DNA of 64,000 bases from Symbiodinium natans (lineage: Eukaryota; Sar; Dinophyceae; Suessiales; Symbiodiniaceae), in NCBI GenBank assembly GCA_905221605.1, contig CAJNDS010001768.1:124001-188000 (forward strand), written 5' to 3'. Below are positions 43,480 through 54,731 of the stretch, in pieces. The translations under genes were made by a program, and so were the position numbers. The stretch's first letter is position 1; each line of letters starts with the position of its first letter. The notes below the pieces were generated by a model, which worked only from the letters and a program-made list of their open reading frames with translations, was not told where the DNA came from and did no database searches.

Positions 43480-46400
43480 CTATCCCTAAACCGACACTCA
43501 GCTTCCTGTGAAGCCGTCTTTTACCCTTCACTATAGGAAATCTTTAGGGTTTGGGGCTTCGGGAACCTCAAAGAACCAAAGCCACTCCGTAAAGGGTAAT
43601 GAACGACAACCAGAATGATTTGTTGTTGGTGCGCATGGGTTCCTCAAGAAAATCCTAGTTTAACAGCAGCAACAACCCTAAAATCCTGACGATCCCCACA
43701 GTCTTGAACCCTCATGCCGTATCCAAGACCCTTGACCCCTAAACCCTTGCCCCGAACAACTCCGAAACCTTGAGCCCCACTGCCCATAAGGTCCAAAACT
43801 CAAAAAACCCTAAACCCTAAATAAACCCTAAACCCTAAACCCTAAACCCTAAAACCTAACATTGGATTTTCCCTAAACCCTAACCCCGAACCCTAAATCC
43901 AAAACCCTAACTTCCGCTGGGCCGCGTGGCAATGTAGACGCTCCCGGCGCCCAGCCCCACCGTGGTGAGCTCGGCATTTGTCAGCCTATCTCAGGGATTT
44001 GACAAGGTTCAAGGGTTTAGGGTTTAGTGTTTAGGGTTTAAGGGCTTATGGTTTTCGGGGTTTAGCACGCTTTGGGTATCCCATGCGACATCTTGATGCG
44101 AAGGGTAGGAGTTTGGCCACCTACCCAAACCCCCAGACGTTCCCACTCCTGCCCCAGCCCCCAATGCGTGCCCCCAGTACCCACTGCCTGCTTAAGGTTA
44201 GGGTTTAGGGTGGTAAGGTTCAGGGTTTAGGGTTTAGGGTTTTTGGCTTAGGGTTTAGGGTTTAGGGTTAAGATACTTGGAGTGCCATCCCTGACAGGAA
44301 GAAGGTGGTCAGGCTTTTCAGGATTCTGGGTTTCAGGCTTACACGGTTTAGTGCTTAGTGTGGCTTAGTGTTTGCTCAAAGGTCCTGCGTGAAATGCCGA
44401 CGAGCTCGTCGCAACTTCTAAGTGCCCTAGCAGGCCTATGGCCCGACACGAACAGTGACCTTAGACTCCTAAACCCTCTATACCCTGAACCTATAAGAAC
44501 CTTAGACCCTGAATGAACCCATCATTACACCCCCAAACCCTGGACGCAACCCTGAACCTGTGAACCCTGAGCCCAAAACCCTTATGGTTTTGGGTTTAGG
44601 ATTTGGGGTTTATAAAGGGTTTAGGGCCAAGATTACCAACCCCCCCTCCCCACCCCCTCCCCCAACCCTAGACTCGACCTTGAGAACCCCTGAGACCTAA
44701 ACTTTAAGAGTTTGAAGGGTTTAGGTATTGAAGGTTCAAGGGTTTAGGGTTTAGGGCTAAGCTCTAGTCTCGAACACTTGGTCTCAGGGTCGCCTCTGCC
44801 ACGCGTCCTCGTCCCAAACACTGGGGTCGGCTCCTGGTGCACAGAAGGTTCGGGTTCAAGGTCTCTGGCACCCTAAACCCTAAACCCTGAACCCTGAACC
44901 CTAAACCCTAAACCCTAAATCCTAAACCCTAAACCCTAAACCCTAAACCCTAGACCCTAAACCTTAAACCCTGGCTTTGGCCTTAGGGGAACAGGGCTCA
45001 GGATTGGGGACTGCGGGCTTCAGGGTATGGAGGCCTTAGGGCTGTAGAGTTTATGGCTTTGAGGTACAGGGATTAGGGTGAAGGGCAACCAGGTAGGGTT
45101 CAGGGTTTAGGGTTTAGGGTTTAGGGTTTAGGGTTCAGGGTTCAGGGTTTAGGGTTTAGGGTTTAGGTTCCAGGGTTTCGGGTTTCGGGTTTAGGGTTTC
45201 GGGCTTAGGGCAACTAGGTAGGGTTCAGGGCTTATGGGGCTTTCAGGCTTACTGTCGGGTAACTTTCGATACACCCTGATCCTGAATCCAAACCCTTAAA
45301 CGAGCCTCCGTGGCCCTCGTCACTGGTGTGCAGGCCACAGACCAGGTGCCGGCGTCCCTTGAGCGTGACGCCTTACTTTAAGGGCTTGGGGTGGGGGGGT
45401 GGGGGGGGGGGGGGAGTAGGGTTCAGGGTTTAAGGTTTGGGGTTTGGGGTTTATGGTTCTTTAGCGTTTTGGGCGTTTGGGGATGAGGGCTTTGGGTTGA
45501 ACCCTAAACTCTAAACCCTAAACCCTTAGACCCCTAGACCTTTGAACCCTGAACCCTAAACCCTAAACCCTAAACCTCTAGACCTTTGAGCCCCAACCTG
45601 TTTGGACCCAAAGTTGCCAAGCACGCCCGGATAAGCCGCATGGGCGACCCCAGTGGACATCTTGCACGGCAAGACTGGAGCTTCCTCTTGAGAATCACAG
45701 CCCTAAACCCAAACCCTCAACCCTCAACCCCAAACCCTGCAGCACTGCGGGGGCTCATGGCATTGTATGTGAGGTAGTTAACCCCAAACCCTAAACCCTA
45801 AACCCCAGACCCGACATCACTTAGGCGCACACCAACTTGCAGCAGGCCGGACGCGCCGTCACGATGCGATCGCATGAACTGCCAGTCCTTCTGCTGCTGA
45901 GAGAGGGTTCACAGTAGGGGCCTGGGTCGGTCAGGGTTTAGGGTTTAAGGTTTAGGTAGGGTTTAAGGTTTAGGGTTTAGGGAACCCTAAACCCTAAACC
46001 CTAAACCCCAGGAAGCCGTAAAGCCCTGGAGCCTTGGAGCCCTAAACATCCTTGAGCCTTCCTGCAATCCCTGGCCCGTCATGGCTCAACCCTACAGGCT
46101 GAGGTTGGGGGGGGGGGGGGGGGGCGGGTTCAGTGCTTGGGTTTAGGGTTTAGGGTTTAGGGTTTAGGGTATAGGGTTTAGGGTATAGGGTATAGGGTAT
46201 AGGGTTTAGGGTTAAGGGTTAAGGGTTAAGGGTTAAGGGTTAAGGGTTAAGGGTTAAGGGTTAAGGGTTTAGGGTTTAGGGCTTAGGGTTTAGGATCTTG
46301 GTTTAGGGCTCAGGGCTTAGGGTTGAGGATACCTTGTATCCGAATATGCCTTTGCTTTGGCTTTGTAACAAGGGGTGGTGGGGATTTGCAATAGTGTCAA

Positions 46401-46570
46401 GACAACGCCTTCACCTTGCAAAGCGTAGTCTTATCTTAAAGAGACCTTGCTTGTGAAGCGAGCATGAAGGTAACAGTTTAACACAAGCCTGGCTTGGTTG
46501 CGTCGGCTTGGCTGAGACAATGCGAACATTACCAGATGCGTGCCCGGCCTTTGACAATCTGGTTTGTCTT
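43480..46570. other. Gene-poor stretch
   Basis: Heptamer arrays and short islands. Minus-strand phrases LTTVGLGAGSVYIATRPSGS (about 43975-43917) and VTLKGRRHLVCGLHTSDEGH (about 45375-45312) look beta-propeller-like but cannot be joined to other exons. Confidence 0.3.
46169..46270. repeat. Homogenised variants GGGTATA and GGGTTAA
   Basis: Several ATAGGGT units followed by nine or so TTAAGGG units, between normal TTTAGGG blocks. Confidence 0.85.
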
Positions 46571-46586
46571 GGGCTAGCCTTAAGGG

Positions 46587-46759
46587 GAGGGGGGGGGGGG
46601 TGGGGGGGGGGGGGGGGGGGGGAGGGGGGGGGGGGGGGGGGGGGGAGGGGAGGGGGGGGGAGGGGGGGGGGAGGGGGGGGGGGGAGGGGGGGGGAGGGGG
46701 GGGGGGAGGGGGGGGGGGGGGGGGGGGAGGGGGGGGAGGGGGGGGGAGGGAGGGGGGGG
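46587..46759. repeat. Very long G-run tract with sporadic A
   Basis: About 170 bp of almost pure G, broken every 6-20 nt by a single A (one T). All three frames read glycine/arginine; no gene implied. Strong G-quadruplex or assembly-noise candidate. Confidence 0.9.
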
Positions 46760-47663
46760 TGGTGGATGCAGAACCCTCCCCACCCCCCCCTATGCATTTC
46801 TGTCAGCCTTTCACCTTGCCGAGCATATAGGGTTGGCGGTTGGCTTTGGCTGGGAGGTTTGAGAGGGGGTGCTCAAGATCATCAGAGCCTTACAGCACAC
46901 CCAAATCCTACATCCTTGAAACCATACAAACCCTGAATCCTAAACTCTTAGCCCTAATAAACCTTTCGTAGGCTTTCTCAAGCCAAGCATCCGAAGTTTC
47001 ACCACGTCGTGTAAACCTGAGAAAACACTCAGATAAGAGCCCCTTCGTCAAAACAAGGGACCCCAACACCCCTAAACCCTAAACCCTAAGCCCAAAACCC
47101 TAAACCCTAAGCCCAAAACCCTAAACCCAAACCCTAAACCCTGAATCCTAAGCCCATGCACCATAAGCTCCTCAGCGGTGTGCTGCCACTGCGCTTCGCA
47201 GGCACCCAGCGCGCCGCGGCGGAGGATAGAGGCCTTGTGGGGTCATGGAGGAGGAAGGGTTGGGGTTTAGGGTTTAGGGTTTAGGGTCTAGGGTTTAGGG
47301 TTTAGGGTCTAGGGTCTAGGGGTTGGGGGCTTAGGGTTTCGGGTGCAGTGGGTTGCGGGGCTTAGGGTCGAAGGTGGGCTGTTCTCTGTACCTGTAAAGT
47401 GAATCGAACCTGGCTGAAGACAGGAAGTATAGGAGAAAAGATCCTAAGCTGAGGGCTTAGGGTTTGAGGGCTTCTAGGGTGTCGTGGTCTTGACCCTGAA
47501 CCCTTGAAGTATCCAGAGTCTTAAGGGTTCGAGGTTTACTCCGGTAGACACAGCCATCTTTTGCGATGCGGCCGCCTTCCCCACAAATTCAAACATCGCA
47601 GCTCCTACGTGGTACGCAGTGGACCTAGCATGAGTGCAAAGAAGGATGGGAGTTCCTTCATCT

Positions 47664-47790
47664 TACTTATTCTTAGTCTATTAGTAGGGAATGAGGGAAC
47701 TAAGCACCCTTTTTGGTCCCTTAGAAGGCTTGTATCAGGGAATATAAGGTGCCCAATTCTCTGGTCCCTTTCTAAAAACTATTGTAGGTC
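47664..47790. mobile_element. TIR element, family M7 (copy 1, decayed)
   Basis: TACTTATTCTTAGTCTATTAGTAGGGAA-type left end, GGTCCCTTTCTAAAAACTATTGTAGG right end, core AAGGTGCCCAATTCTCTGG. Homologous to 61231-61350. Confidence 0.6.
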
Positions 47791-48534
47791 ACGCGGCGTG
47801 TGCGGCGCGTGAAGGCGCAAGACCTTCAAAGGTCATTGTCAACCCATGCATTCGACTGAGGCACGCGAGATTTTCCACTCCACCAAGTTGTTTAATTAGG
47901 GCCTCGCCACCCTCCACCCCTCCATCCCACCCTCCACACCGAAAAAGACTTATTCCAAACACCAAACCCACCATATCCCTAAACCTTGAACCCTAAACCT
48001 TATATACACAGTCCTAAGCCCCGTAAACAGTCCCTGAACCCTAAGCCATATACCCCCCAACCCCGGCTTAAGCCTAACCACGTAGAGCAACCCCAGCCTC
48101 AACTCCATAAACAAACCCTAACCCCTAGCTTAACAAAAAAAACCCTTAATCCTAAAACCCAAACCCTAAACTCTAAACCCTAAACTCCACACCCAAAACC
48201 CTAAACCCTAAAGCCACTTGAAGCAACCACGGGCTTCCATTGAAGCACCTCCCGTGCCGGACCCAGCGCGGAAGCCACGCGCCGGAGCACCCCGGCGCGC
48301 CTCACGGCCTCTCGGACTCTGGAGACTTTGGGGGTTACGGGGGTTAAGTTGGTTTAGGGTTTCGGCAACCTGCGAGCCCAATTGAAAACCTTGCCTAGGA
48401 CGGATTTAGGGTTTAGGGCATGGGGGTTTCTATCCATAAGACAAAGGAAGTTGAGGGTTTAGGGTCTAGGGTTTGGGGTTATATACTCAAGGTTTCAAGC
48501 ATGAAGCCCAAAAAACGACAATGTCTAAGCAAGG

Positions 48535-48620
48535 CCTAACCCTGAACCCTGAACCCTGAACCCTGAACCCTGAACCCTGAACCCTAAACCCTAAACCCTA
48601 AACCCTAAACCCTAACCCTA
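48535..48620. repeat. Homogenised CCCTGAA variant array
   Basis: Six ACCCTGA units lead directly into CCCTAAA units. Confidence 0.85.
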
Positions 48621-49735
48621 AACCCCAAACCCTACAAAGCGCCGAAGGGCCTCTGCAAAGGCACAGCATCGTATCGGCGCGCGGCGCAGAGGCCCTCCCG
48701 GTTGGAGGGTTAGGGGTTTTGGGTTCATAGGGTTTAGGGTTTAGGGTTTAGGGTTTAGGGCTTAGGGCTTAGGGCTTAGGGTTTAGGGACCTGAAAGTAC
48801 GTACCCCAAGTACTCCTTGAGGGCCTCAGGGTACCTTCAGTACCCCTAAAGCAGAGCCCTTAAGTGCACATGTCGAGCCAGCCAGCGAGCGAGACAGCGA
48901 GAGAGAGAGAGGGAGAGATGGTCTTCGAAGAACGCAGAACTCGAAGCCTTAAACCCTAAACCCTAAACCCTAAACCCTAAACCCTAAACCCTAAACCCTA
49001 ACACATGAGCTTCGCAGCTTCAACAAGCGTAAAGCCAGCCTCCGCGCCCAAGCCTGGGAACAAAGCCCCACTGGCGGTCCTTACTTGGCTTGGGTTTGTA
49101 GGGTTTAGGGTTTTAGGGTTTAGGGTTTAGGGTTTAGGGTGTAGGGTTTAGGGTTTAGGGTTTAGGGTTTAGGGTTTAGGGTTTCGGGTTTCGGGTTTAG
49201 GGTACAATGAGCCATGAGCCCTAAACCCTCAACCCCAAACCTTAAAGGAACATGGGCAGCATGTGTGGAACCATGTACGAAAAATCCCAATTAGATACGG
49301 TATATGAACCCTAAACCCTAAGCCCGAAACCCGAAACCCTAAACCCTGTTTAGGGGTTCATGTGGTGCACAAGGATCATGGATTCATGGGCTTGGAGTGC
49401 CAAGGCACGTGCCCAAGCGGCTGGGTGTGCCAATCGGCCTTGAAGAGGAACGGCTCCTACAGAAGATTGACTTATGGGTTCTATACATAGGGTTCAGTAG
49501 CAGACCCTAAACCCTAATAGGCTTAGGATTGAGGGTATTTAAGGTAGACCCCAAAAACCACCAGAACTTCCCTCGAGTCACCAGAGCTGTCTCAACCCTA
49601 AACCCTAAACCCTAAACCCTAAACCCTACCCTAAACCCTAAACCCTAAACCCACCGTTCCCAACCGCTCCTTGGGCGAGGTCTCAAAGCCCCAGCACTGC
49701 ATGGACGGAAGCTCCTGGTACGGTCGTTCCAATGC

Positions 49736-49860
49736 CCTTAGGGTCCATGTACCTATATTATATCGTACATGGGTTAGGGCTTAGGGTTTAGGGTTTAGGG
49801 TTTAGGGTTTAGGGTTTAGGGTTTAGGGTTTAGGGTTTAGGGTTTAGGGGTACCCCCCTA
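49736..49860. mobile_element. TIR element, family M3, occupied by TTTAGGG array
   Basis: TTAGGGTCCATGTACCTATA and TATCGTACATGGG are present, followed by about ten heptamers instead of the right half. Confidence 0.55.
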
Positions 49861-50264
49861 GGTTCTTTTTAGGGGTAACATAAGAAGGGTTCCTATACAG
49901 GAGCTTTGCAGTTCAAGTTGTAACAGGCTCCTTCTGCTGCAGTTTCGATTCTGCAGTGACGAAGTTGCTTGGAGTCACAACCACAACTGTACGAAGCCGA
50001 GCATCGGGATCTCAAAACAGACCCTGCACAACCCTCAACCTTCAACCCTCAATCCTACATCCCTGCAACCCCAAGGCTCCAAGGACTCTTATTTTGCGGG
50101 TTTTTGAGCCCAGAAGGCCTTCCGATATGTGGTTATGAGGGCTATTTGGAGCCCAAGGGCGCAAGTACGTAGCTTCCTATTTTAGGTTTTTTGGGGCTAC
50201 TTGGAAGCCTAAGGGTACAAGCATGTAGACCCGAACCCATTCTAGAATTCATTGAGTCCCTTCC

Positions 50265-50512
50265 CTATAGGGTCCATGTACCTATTATATTATATGGTAT
50301 ATACTTGGGCCCTAAAGCTACTATATCGGGTATTTCCCCAATGAGGGTTACCCTCTTTACACCCCAAAGAGAATGGAATCCCCTTAAAGGGACGCCCCCC
50401 CCGTCTGTAACCCTAAGCCCTAAGCCCTAAGCCCTAAGCCCTAAGCCCTAAACCCTAAACCCTAAACCCGCACTATATAATATCCTGTATAGATATATAC
50501 ATGGACCCTTAG
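50265..50512. mobile_element. TIR element, family M3, enlarged
   Basis: Left AGGGTCCATGTACCTATTAT, right TATATACATGGACCCTTAGG, with CCCTAAG and CCCTAAA units between (50409-50468). Confidence 0.65.
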
Positions 50513-50812
50513 GGCTTGAGTACTCAAGTCTGAAACTCCTGGGACATGAAAGGCCCGCCAGGATCATCCCAAAGGTATTCGAGGAGCTCCTGCGTTCAGG
50601 TGAGGGTTTAGAGTTTAGGGTTTTAGAGTTTAGGGTTTGGGTTTAGGGTTTAGACTCAGAATGCCAAGCCTTGTTTATCCATGTTTGTAGATATACTGAC
50701 AACCTTTCTAGTATTCTTAGATAATCTGCCACAGCAAGGGTCTTGGGCTCTTGCTCAAGCAGACAGACACACCTTCCAAATTCCGAAACCCTCAACCCTC
50801 AACCCTCAACCG

Positions 50813-50998
50813 CCCCCCCCCCCCCCCCCCCCTCTCCCCCTCCCCCTCCCCCCCCTCCCCCCCTAAAAAACCCCTCCCAAACCCCTGCCCCCCCTCCCCC
50901 CCCCTCCCCCCTCCCCCCCTCCCCCCCTCCCCCCCTACCCTCTCCCCCCCCCCCCTCCCCCCCCCCCCCTCCCCCCCCCCCCCCCCTCCCCCCCCCGC
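50813..50998. repeat. Long poly-C tract with sporadic T
   Basis: About 185 bp of C runs broken by single T, mirror in kind to the G tract at 46587-46759. Confidence 0.9.
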
Positions 50999-51128
50999 GT
51001 CCCAGTCTTTCCTCCTTCCGTTTGAGGTGCCTAGTGCTTCCCAAAGCGCCAACTGGATATAGTCTAGCCACACCCAGCACCCCTTCGCAAACCGTCCCAT
51101 AATACCCATGCATGTAGGGCTTAGGGTG

Positions 51129-51234
51129 TACTACTATTCACTTAAGAAACCCCAGACGATGAAACAGATTTTCCTTCTTATGGGAACATGGGCATATTTT
51201 CATGTATTTCTTGGTCTGAAGCAAATAGTAGTCT
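51129..51234. mobile_element. TIR element, family M5
   Basis: TACTACTATTCACTTAAGAA at the left and GAAGCAAATAGTAGTCTAG at the right. Confidence 0.65.
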
Positions 51235-51474
51235 AGGTACCCTAAATACCCTAAACCTTAAACCCTAAACCCTGAACCCTAAACCTTAAACCCTCAGGTT
51301 TACCACCCTTTCCGGATGGAATTCCAACACCTGGCGCAGTATGATGTCTGGGTTCCGGCTGCCCTCGAAAAGGCTATTCAACTATGTAACTCTAAGGGGC
51401 CATGTACCTGTTTAGGATATACTTGGGCCTTAAAGGGGTTTTGGGTCTAGGGCTTCAGGGTTAGGGCTTAGGGT

Positions 51475-51580
51475 GTGCATGTACCTGTTCAGGATATACT
51501 TGGCGGGCCTTAAAAGGGTTCCCATGTAGTAGCTTTAGCGCCCAAGCTTTTACCATATAGGTACATAGCATGTTCCCTTG
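51475..51580. mobile_element. TIR element, family M3, with a partial copy just before it
   Basis: TGCATGTACCTGTTCAGGAT ... ACCATATAGGTACATAGCAT. The left half is duplicated at 51396-51440. Confidence 0.6.
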
Positions 51581-51589
51581 CGCGTAATG

Positions 51590-52590
51590 AGCCCCCTTGA
51601 AAGTACCGACCCGCCTATAATCTCTTCGGGGCCTTTAAATATGACAACCCAGCCCAACAAGCTTTTGTCAAGCCCGATCCGGCTCGAGCTGCCCCAGGGC
51701 AAAGAAGGCGCACGGGCGCCGCTTTGTGCCTGCTCTACCCTGAGCCCGAAACCCTAAACCTGGACCCCAAACCCTAAACCCCATGATAAACTCTGAACCC
51801 TAAACCCTATTCACCCTAAACCCCTAGCCCTGAACCCTTTACAAACCCTGAAGCCTAAACCCCATACACCCTAAACCCCAAATCCCCTAAGCCCTGAACC
51901 CTTTACAAACCCTGAAAGCTACACACCCTATACACCCTGAACCCTTTACAAACCTTGAACCCTAAACCCTATACACCCCAATCCCCCAAGCCTATACACC
52001 CGATGTACGTTGGACCTTTAGAGTCTATGTGAGGCAATGCCCTTGTTTCCCATGTGAAAACCCATGGAAACTCACGTAAGTGATCCAAAACATGTTTTTT
52101 TCTCGACTTGCTTGGCCTGCCTGAAGGTCGTCCCTGCAAGCACTATTCACCCCGGACAAAGCAGGGCGCAGATGAAAAGTGAGTGTGCTTATGGCTTCGT
52201 CCGTGGAAAGTCCTAGCTCCAGATGTCGCATCTTGCAAGCTACACTACAAAATGTATTCTACTTGACTATAGTCTCTCGAAACGAGGCTATTGCACATCA
52301 AAATATCGAGAAGTCGTTCTCGAGAGGCATTTGGCAGATTGGCATGAGGCTGTTTGGAAGTTTCAAAGAATGGAAGCTGGAAGTTTCCAGTTTCCATGTT
52401 TTGGAGTTTTGTCTCACTGTCGATGTTTCAGCTCAGAATGGCAGCGTTCAAGCTGGCAATGTCGCCTTCGGGACGTGGAAGTTTGGCGGAAGTTTGTTTG
52501 GAAGTTTTGGGCAAACTGCCAAGTGACATTGGTCTACGCTGGCAAATTTTTGTCTACAAAGTTTGTCTATTTTCAAAAAATAGTATATTT
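51590..52590. other. No gene identified
   Basis: Decayed CCCTAAA at 51740-52010, then non-heptamer sequence. Open plus frames at 52179-52767 have no domain and overlap the tail of the helicase-like relic. GTCTATTTTCAAAAAAT occurs twice (52565, 52654). Confidence 0.35.
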
Positions 52591-52594
52591 TTGT

Positions 52595-53576
52595 CTACGA
52601 GCGAACAATTTCAACTACTATCCCATTTTTGTTACTATAGTTTTTTGTTTTGTCTATTTTCAAAAAATGAGACAATCTCTTATTTAAAAAAATGTATGCG
52701 CGGACAAAGTTTTGTATACGCGGGTTACTTGTTGCCCCCGGACGAAAATTGTCCAGGAGAGTCTTAGGGGTGGAGGCCAACTGCAGATCGATCATGCCTG
52801 TCTCAGCTGCGAGAAGAACTGCGGGCTTATGCGTCGGAGGTCTTTCAGGCGAGCCACATGCCTGACGAATTCTTTGCTCGGTCAATCCTTCGGAAGCGAA
52901 GGGCTCGATGTACACGCGGCGCTGTTCTGGAGAATGACGTAGTTCAAATCCGAGCTGGTATTGCAGAGAAGCGGCTATTGCATGTCATGACACGAGGAAG
53001 TCGCACAAGGTGGGATCTTTTGGAGAAATTCCGTCTTATGACGCATCTGGGTAGTTTTTTCTCGATGTAGTCCGCGTCAAGGAAAAGTGCTTTTGCAACC
53101 CACACCAAACTGCGTCTAAAGATGGAGTTGAAATTCTCCTCAGAGACATTCTTGAACTGGAGGAGGTCGCTTGTCTCGACACGCTTCCATCCCACCACGC
53201 GCAACATGCGGGCGACGTAGCCATAGGGCTTTCTAGCGGCCAGGTCGTCACCGGAAGCCAGTTTTTTGTAGAGATCCTCTGGAAACTTCCTCTGACTGTC
53301 GGGCTTTTCTTGAGCAGTCAGAGTACACGCGCTGGCGAAAGTCTCGAGCTGCTTTCCCAGTTTGTCCTCGTTGCGCCACAGGCTCGAGTATATGAAGGCA
53401 CGGTTCTGCTTGTAGACAGCCGCAAGGTGCTGACTGTAAAGTCCCTCTCCTGCCTCCCCGATGAAGCATCGGTCGATGTTCTCGCCCCGCTTGGCGAGAG
53501 AAATGGCTGCGAGACAGCACGTGAAAAGTCTGAATTGCACCAAAAGGTCTGCGAAAAAAACTTCTGGAGTCTTGCT
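52595..53576 (-). pseudogene. Broken helicase-like (SF3/D5-type resemblance) gene
   Basis: Frame 1 is open from 53576, right after a TAA inside heptamers, to a stop at 52944 (210 codons, no upstream ATG). It reads FTCCLAAISLAKRGENIDRC, FIGEAGEGLYSQHLAAVY, then KPYGYVARMLRVVGWKRVET and FNSIFRRSLVWVAKALF. FIGEAGEGLYS sits where a P-loop (GxxGxGKS/T) would be, but the lysine is replaced. Frame 2 carries on (QLGFELRHSPEQRRVYIEPF, ASEGLTEQRIRQACG) to about 52760. An A-run at 53018-53021 is the likely frameshift site, and a TGA lies in frame 2 at 52985-52987. The resemblance to virus- or mobile-element-type SF3 helicases is from general pattern, not from a search. Confidence 0.5.
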
Positions 53577-53710
53577 TTAGGGTTTAGGGCTTAGGGCTTA
53601 GGGCTTAGGGATTAGGGCTTAGGGCTTAGGGCCTTAGGGCCTTAGGGCCTTAGGGCCTTAGGGCCCTAGGGCCTTAGGGCCTTAGGGCCTTAGGGCCTCA
53701 GGGCTTAGGG
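53577..53710. repeat. Homogenised TTAGGGC and CCTTAGGG units
   Basis: Seven or so GGGCTTA units give way to nine 8-mers GGGCCTTA. This array directly truncates the helicase-like frame. Confidence 0.85.
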
Positions 53711-53817
53711 TTTTGCTTGAGGCTTTGGGAGGATAGGCCAAGAAGACTTCCCAGGCCCCTAAGACAAAGGAACCTGTAACCCTCTGTGAGATGATGGTTC
53801 CGAACCTGTTGAAGGTT

Positions 53818-53914
53818 GGGTTTAGGGTTTAGGGTTTAGGGTTTAGGGTTTAGGGTTTAGGGTTTAGGGTTTAGGGTTTAGGGTTTAGGGTTTAGGGTTT
53901 AGGGTTTAGGGTTT
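53818..53914. repeat. Long TTTAGGG array
   Basis: About fourteen perfect heptamers, then TTTCGGG. Confidence 0.9.
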
Positions 53915-53939
53915 CGGGTTTAGGGTTTAGGGTGCAGAC

Positions 53940-54039
53940 TTGGGATACTTCCCTCATACTAACAGTCCTGAAAAGGGATTATAGTACCCCCTGCTCGAAT
54001 CCCCACTAAGGACTGTTAGTATAAGGGGGAACATCCGAA
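53940..54039. mobile_element. TIR element, family M1
   Basis: TTGGGATACTTCCCTCATAC TAACAGTCCT at the left and AAGGACTGTTAGTATAAGGG GGAACATCCGAA at the right; 100 bp, no coding. Confidence 0.8.
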
Positions 54040-54207
54040 ATGATGGTCCCTTTTTGGGGGGTGCCTGGTGATGCAGAGCCTGATATCTAGGGTCGTACCA
54101 GAAGAGGGGGCACAAACCCGCAAAGCCCTAAAAACACAAAACCCCAAAAACCCTAACACCCTAACATCTCCCAAAACACCAAGACCCTAAAGCCAAAAAA
54201 ACCTTAA

Positions 54208-54226
54208 CCCCCCCCCCCGCCCCCCC

Positions 54227-54257
<31 letters not shown>

Positions 54258-54265
54258 AAAAAAAA
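54208..54265. repeat. Poly-C to poly-A junction
   Basis: About 38 C (one G) run into 18 A. Confidence 0.9.
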
Positions 54266-54533
54266 CAAGTGCCCCGCCTGGCCGCCCGACGCCCCATCGT
54301 GCCGGCGCCGGCGCAAAGGAAGGGCCCCGGAGTGGCCGACCTGGCTTCGGGAGCATTAAAGGAGTCTTAGGTCTTATTTTTAGGGATTAGGGTCAGGGTT
54401 TTAGGGCTTTAGGGTTTTAGGGTTTTAGGGTTTTAGGGTTTTAGGGCTTTAGGGCTTTAGGGGCTTTAGGGCTATAGGGCTTTAGGGTTTTAAGGTTTAA
54501 GAGTAACTTAGGTCTTTTTTTGTGGTTTAGGGC

Positions 54534-54731
54534 TTAGGGTTTGGTTTTAGGGACAAGCGCGGCCAAAGCATATCCAGGAACAAGCTCGACGGTCACAATT
54601 ACATGGTGATCTTGAGGGAGGCACACCGCAACCCCGCCGGAGGGTCCCACTTCTTTCACGGCAGCCAAGGAAGCAACTGTCTTGACCCGAGGGGCGTGTT
54701 GCCTGAAGCGTTGCAGGCACGGCGCGCTCCA
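54534..54731 (-). CDS. WD40 gene 3' exon (stop within heptamer repeat)
   Basis: Acceptor aaacgaag|TGG. Open for 65 codons: WSAPCLQRFRQHAPRVKTVA, SLAAVKEVGPSGGVAVCLPQ, DHHVIVTVELVPGYALAALV, PKTKP, then TAA at 54534-54536 inside CCCTAAG/CCCTAAA. The first part continues the WD40 blade; the rest may be C-terminal tail or may include a further donor. Confidence 0.6.
   Translation of the reverse strand, partial: WSAPCLQRFRQHAPRVKTVASLAAVKEVGPSGGVAVCLPQDHHVIVTVELVPGYALAALVPKTKP

Larger units (their letters stand above)
46840..49735. other. Gene-poor stretch
   Basis: Heptamers plus islands open on the minus strand: GALGACEAQWQHTAEELM near 47230-47165 (PPR-like feel), VREAVRRAGVLRRVASALGP near 48315-48255, ELPSMQCWGFETSPKERLGT near 49715-49655. 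None could be assigned. Confidence 0.3.

Noticed and set aside
46411-46936. Glycine-rich and proline-rich ORFs
   Set aside because: Shadows of the poly-G tract.
50681-51113. Proline-rich and glycine-rich ORFs
   Set aside because: Shadows of the poly-C tract.
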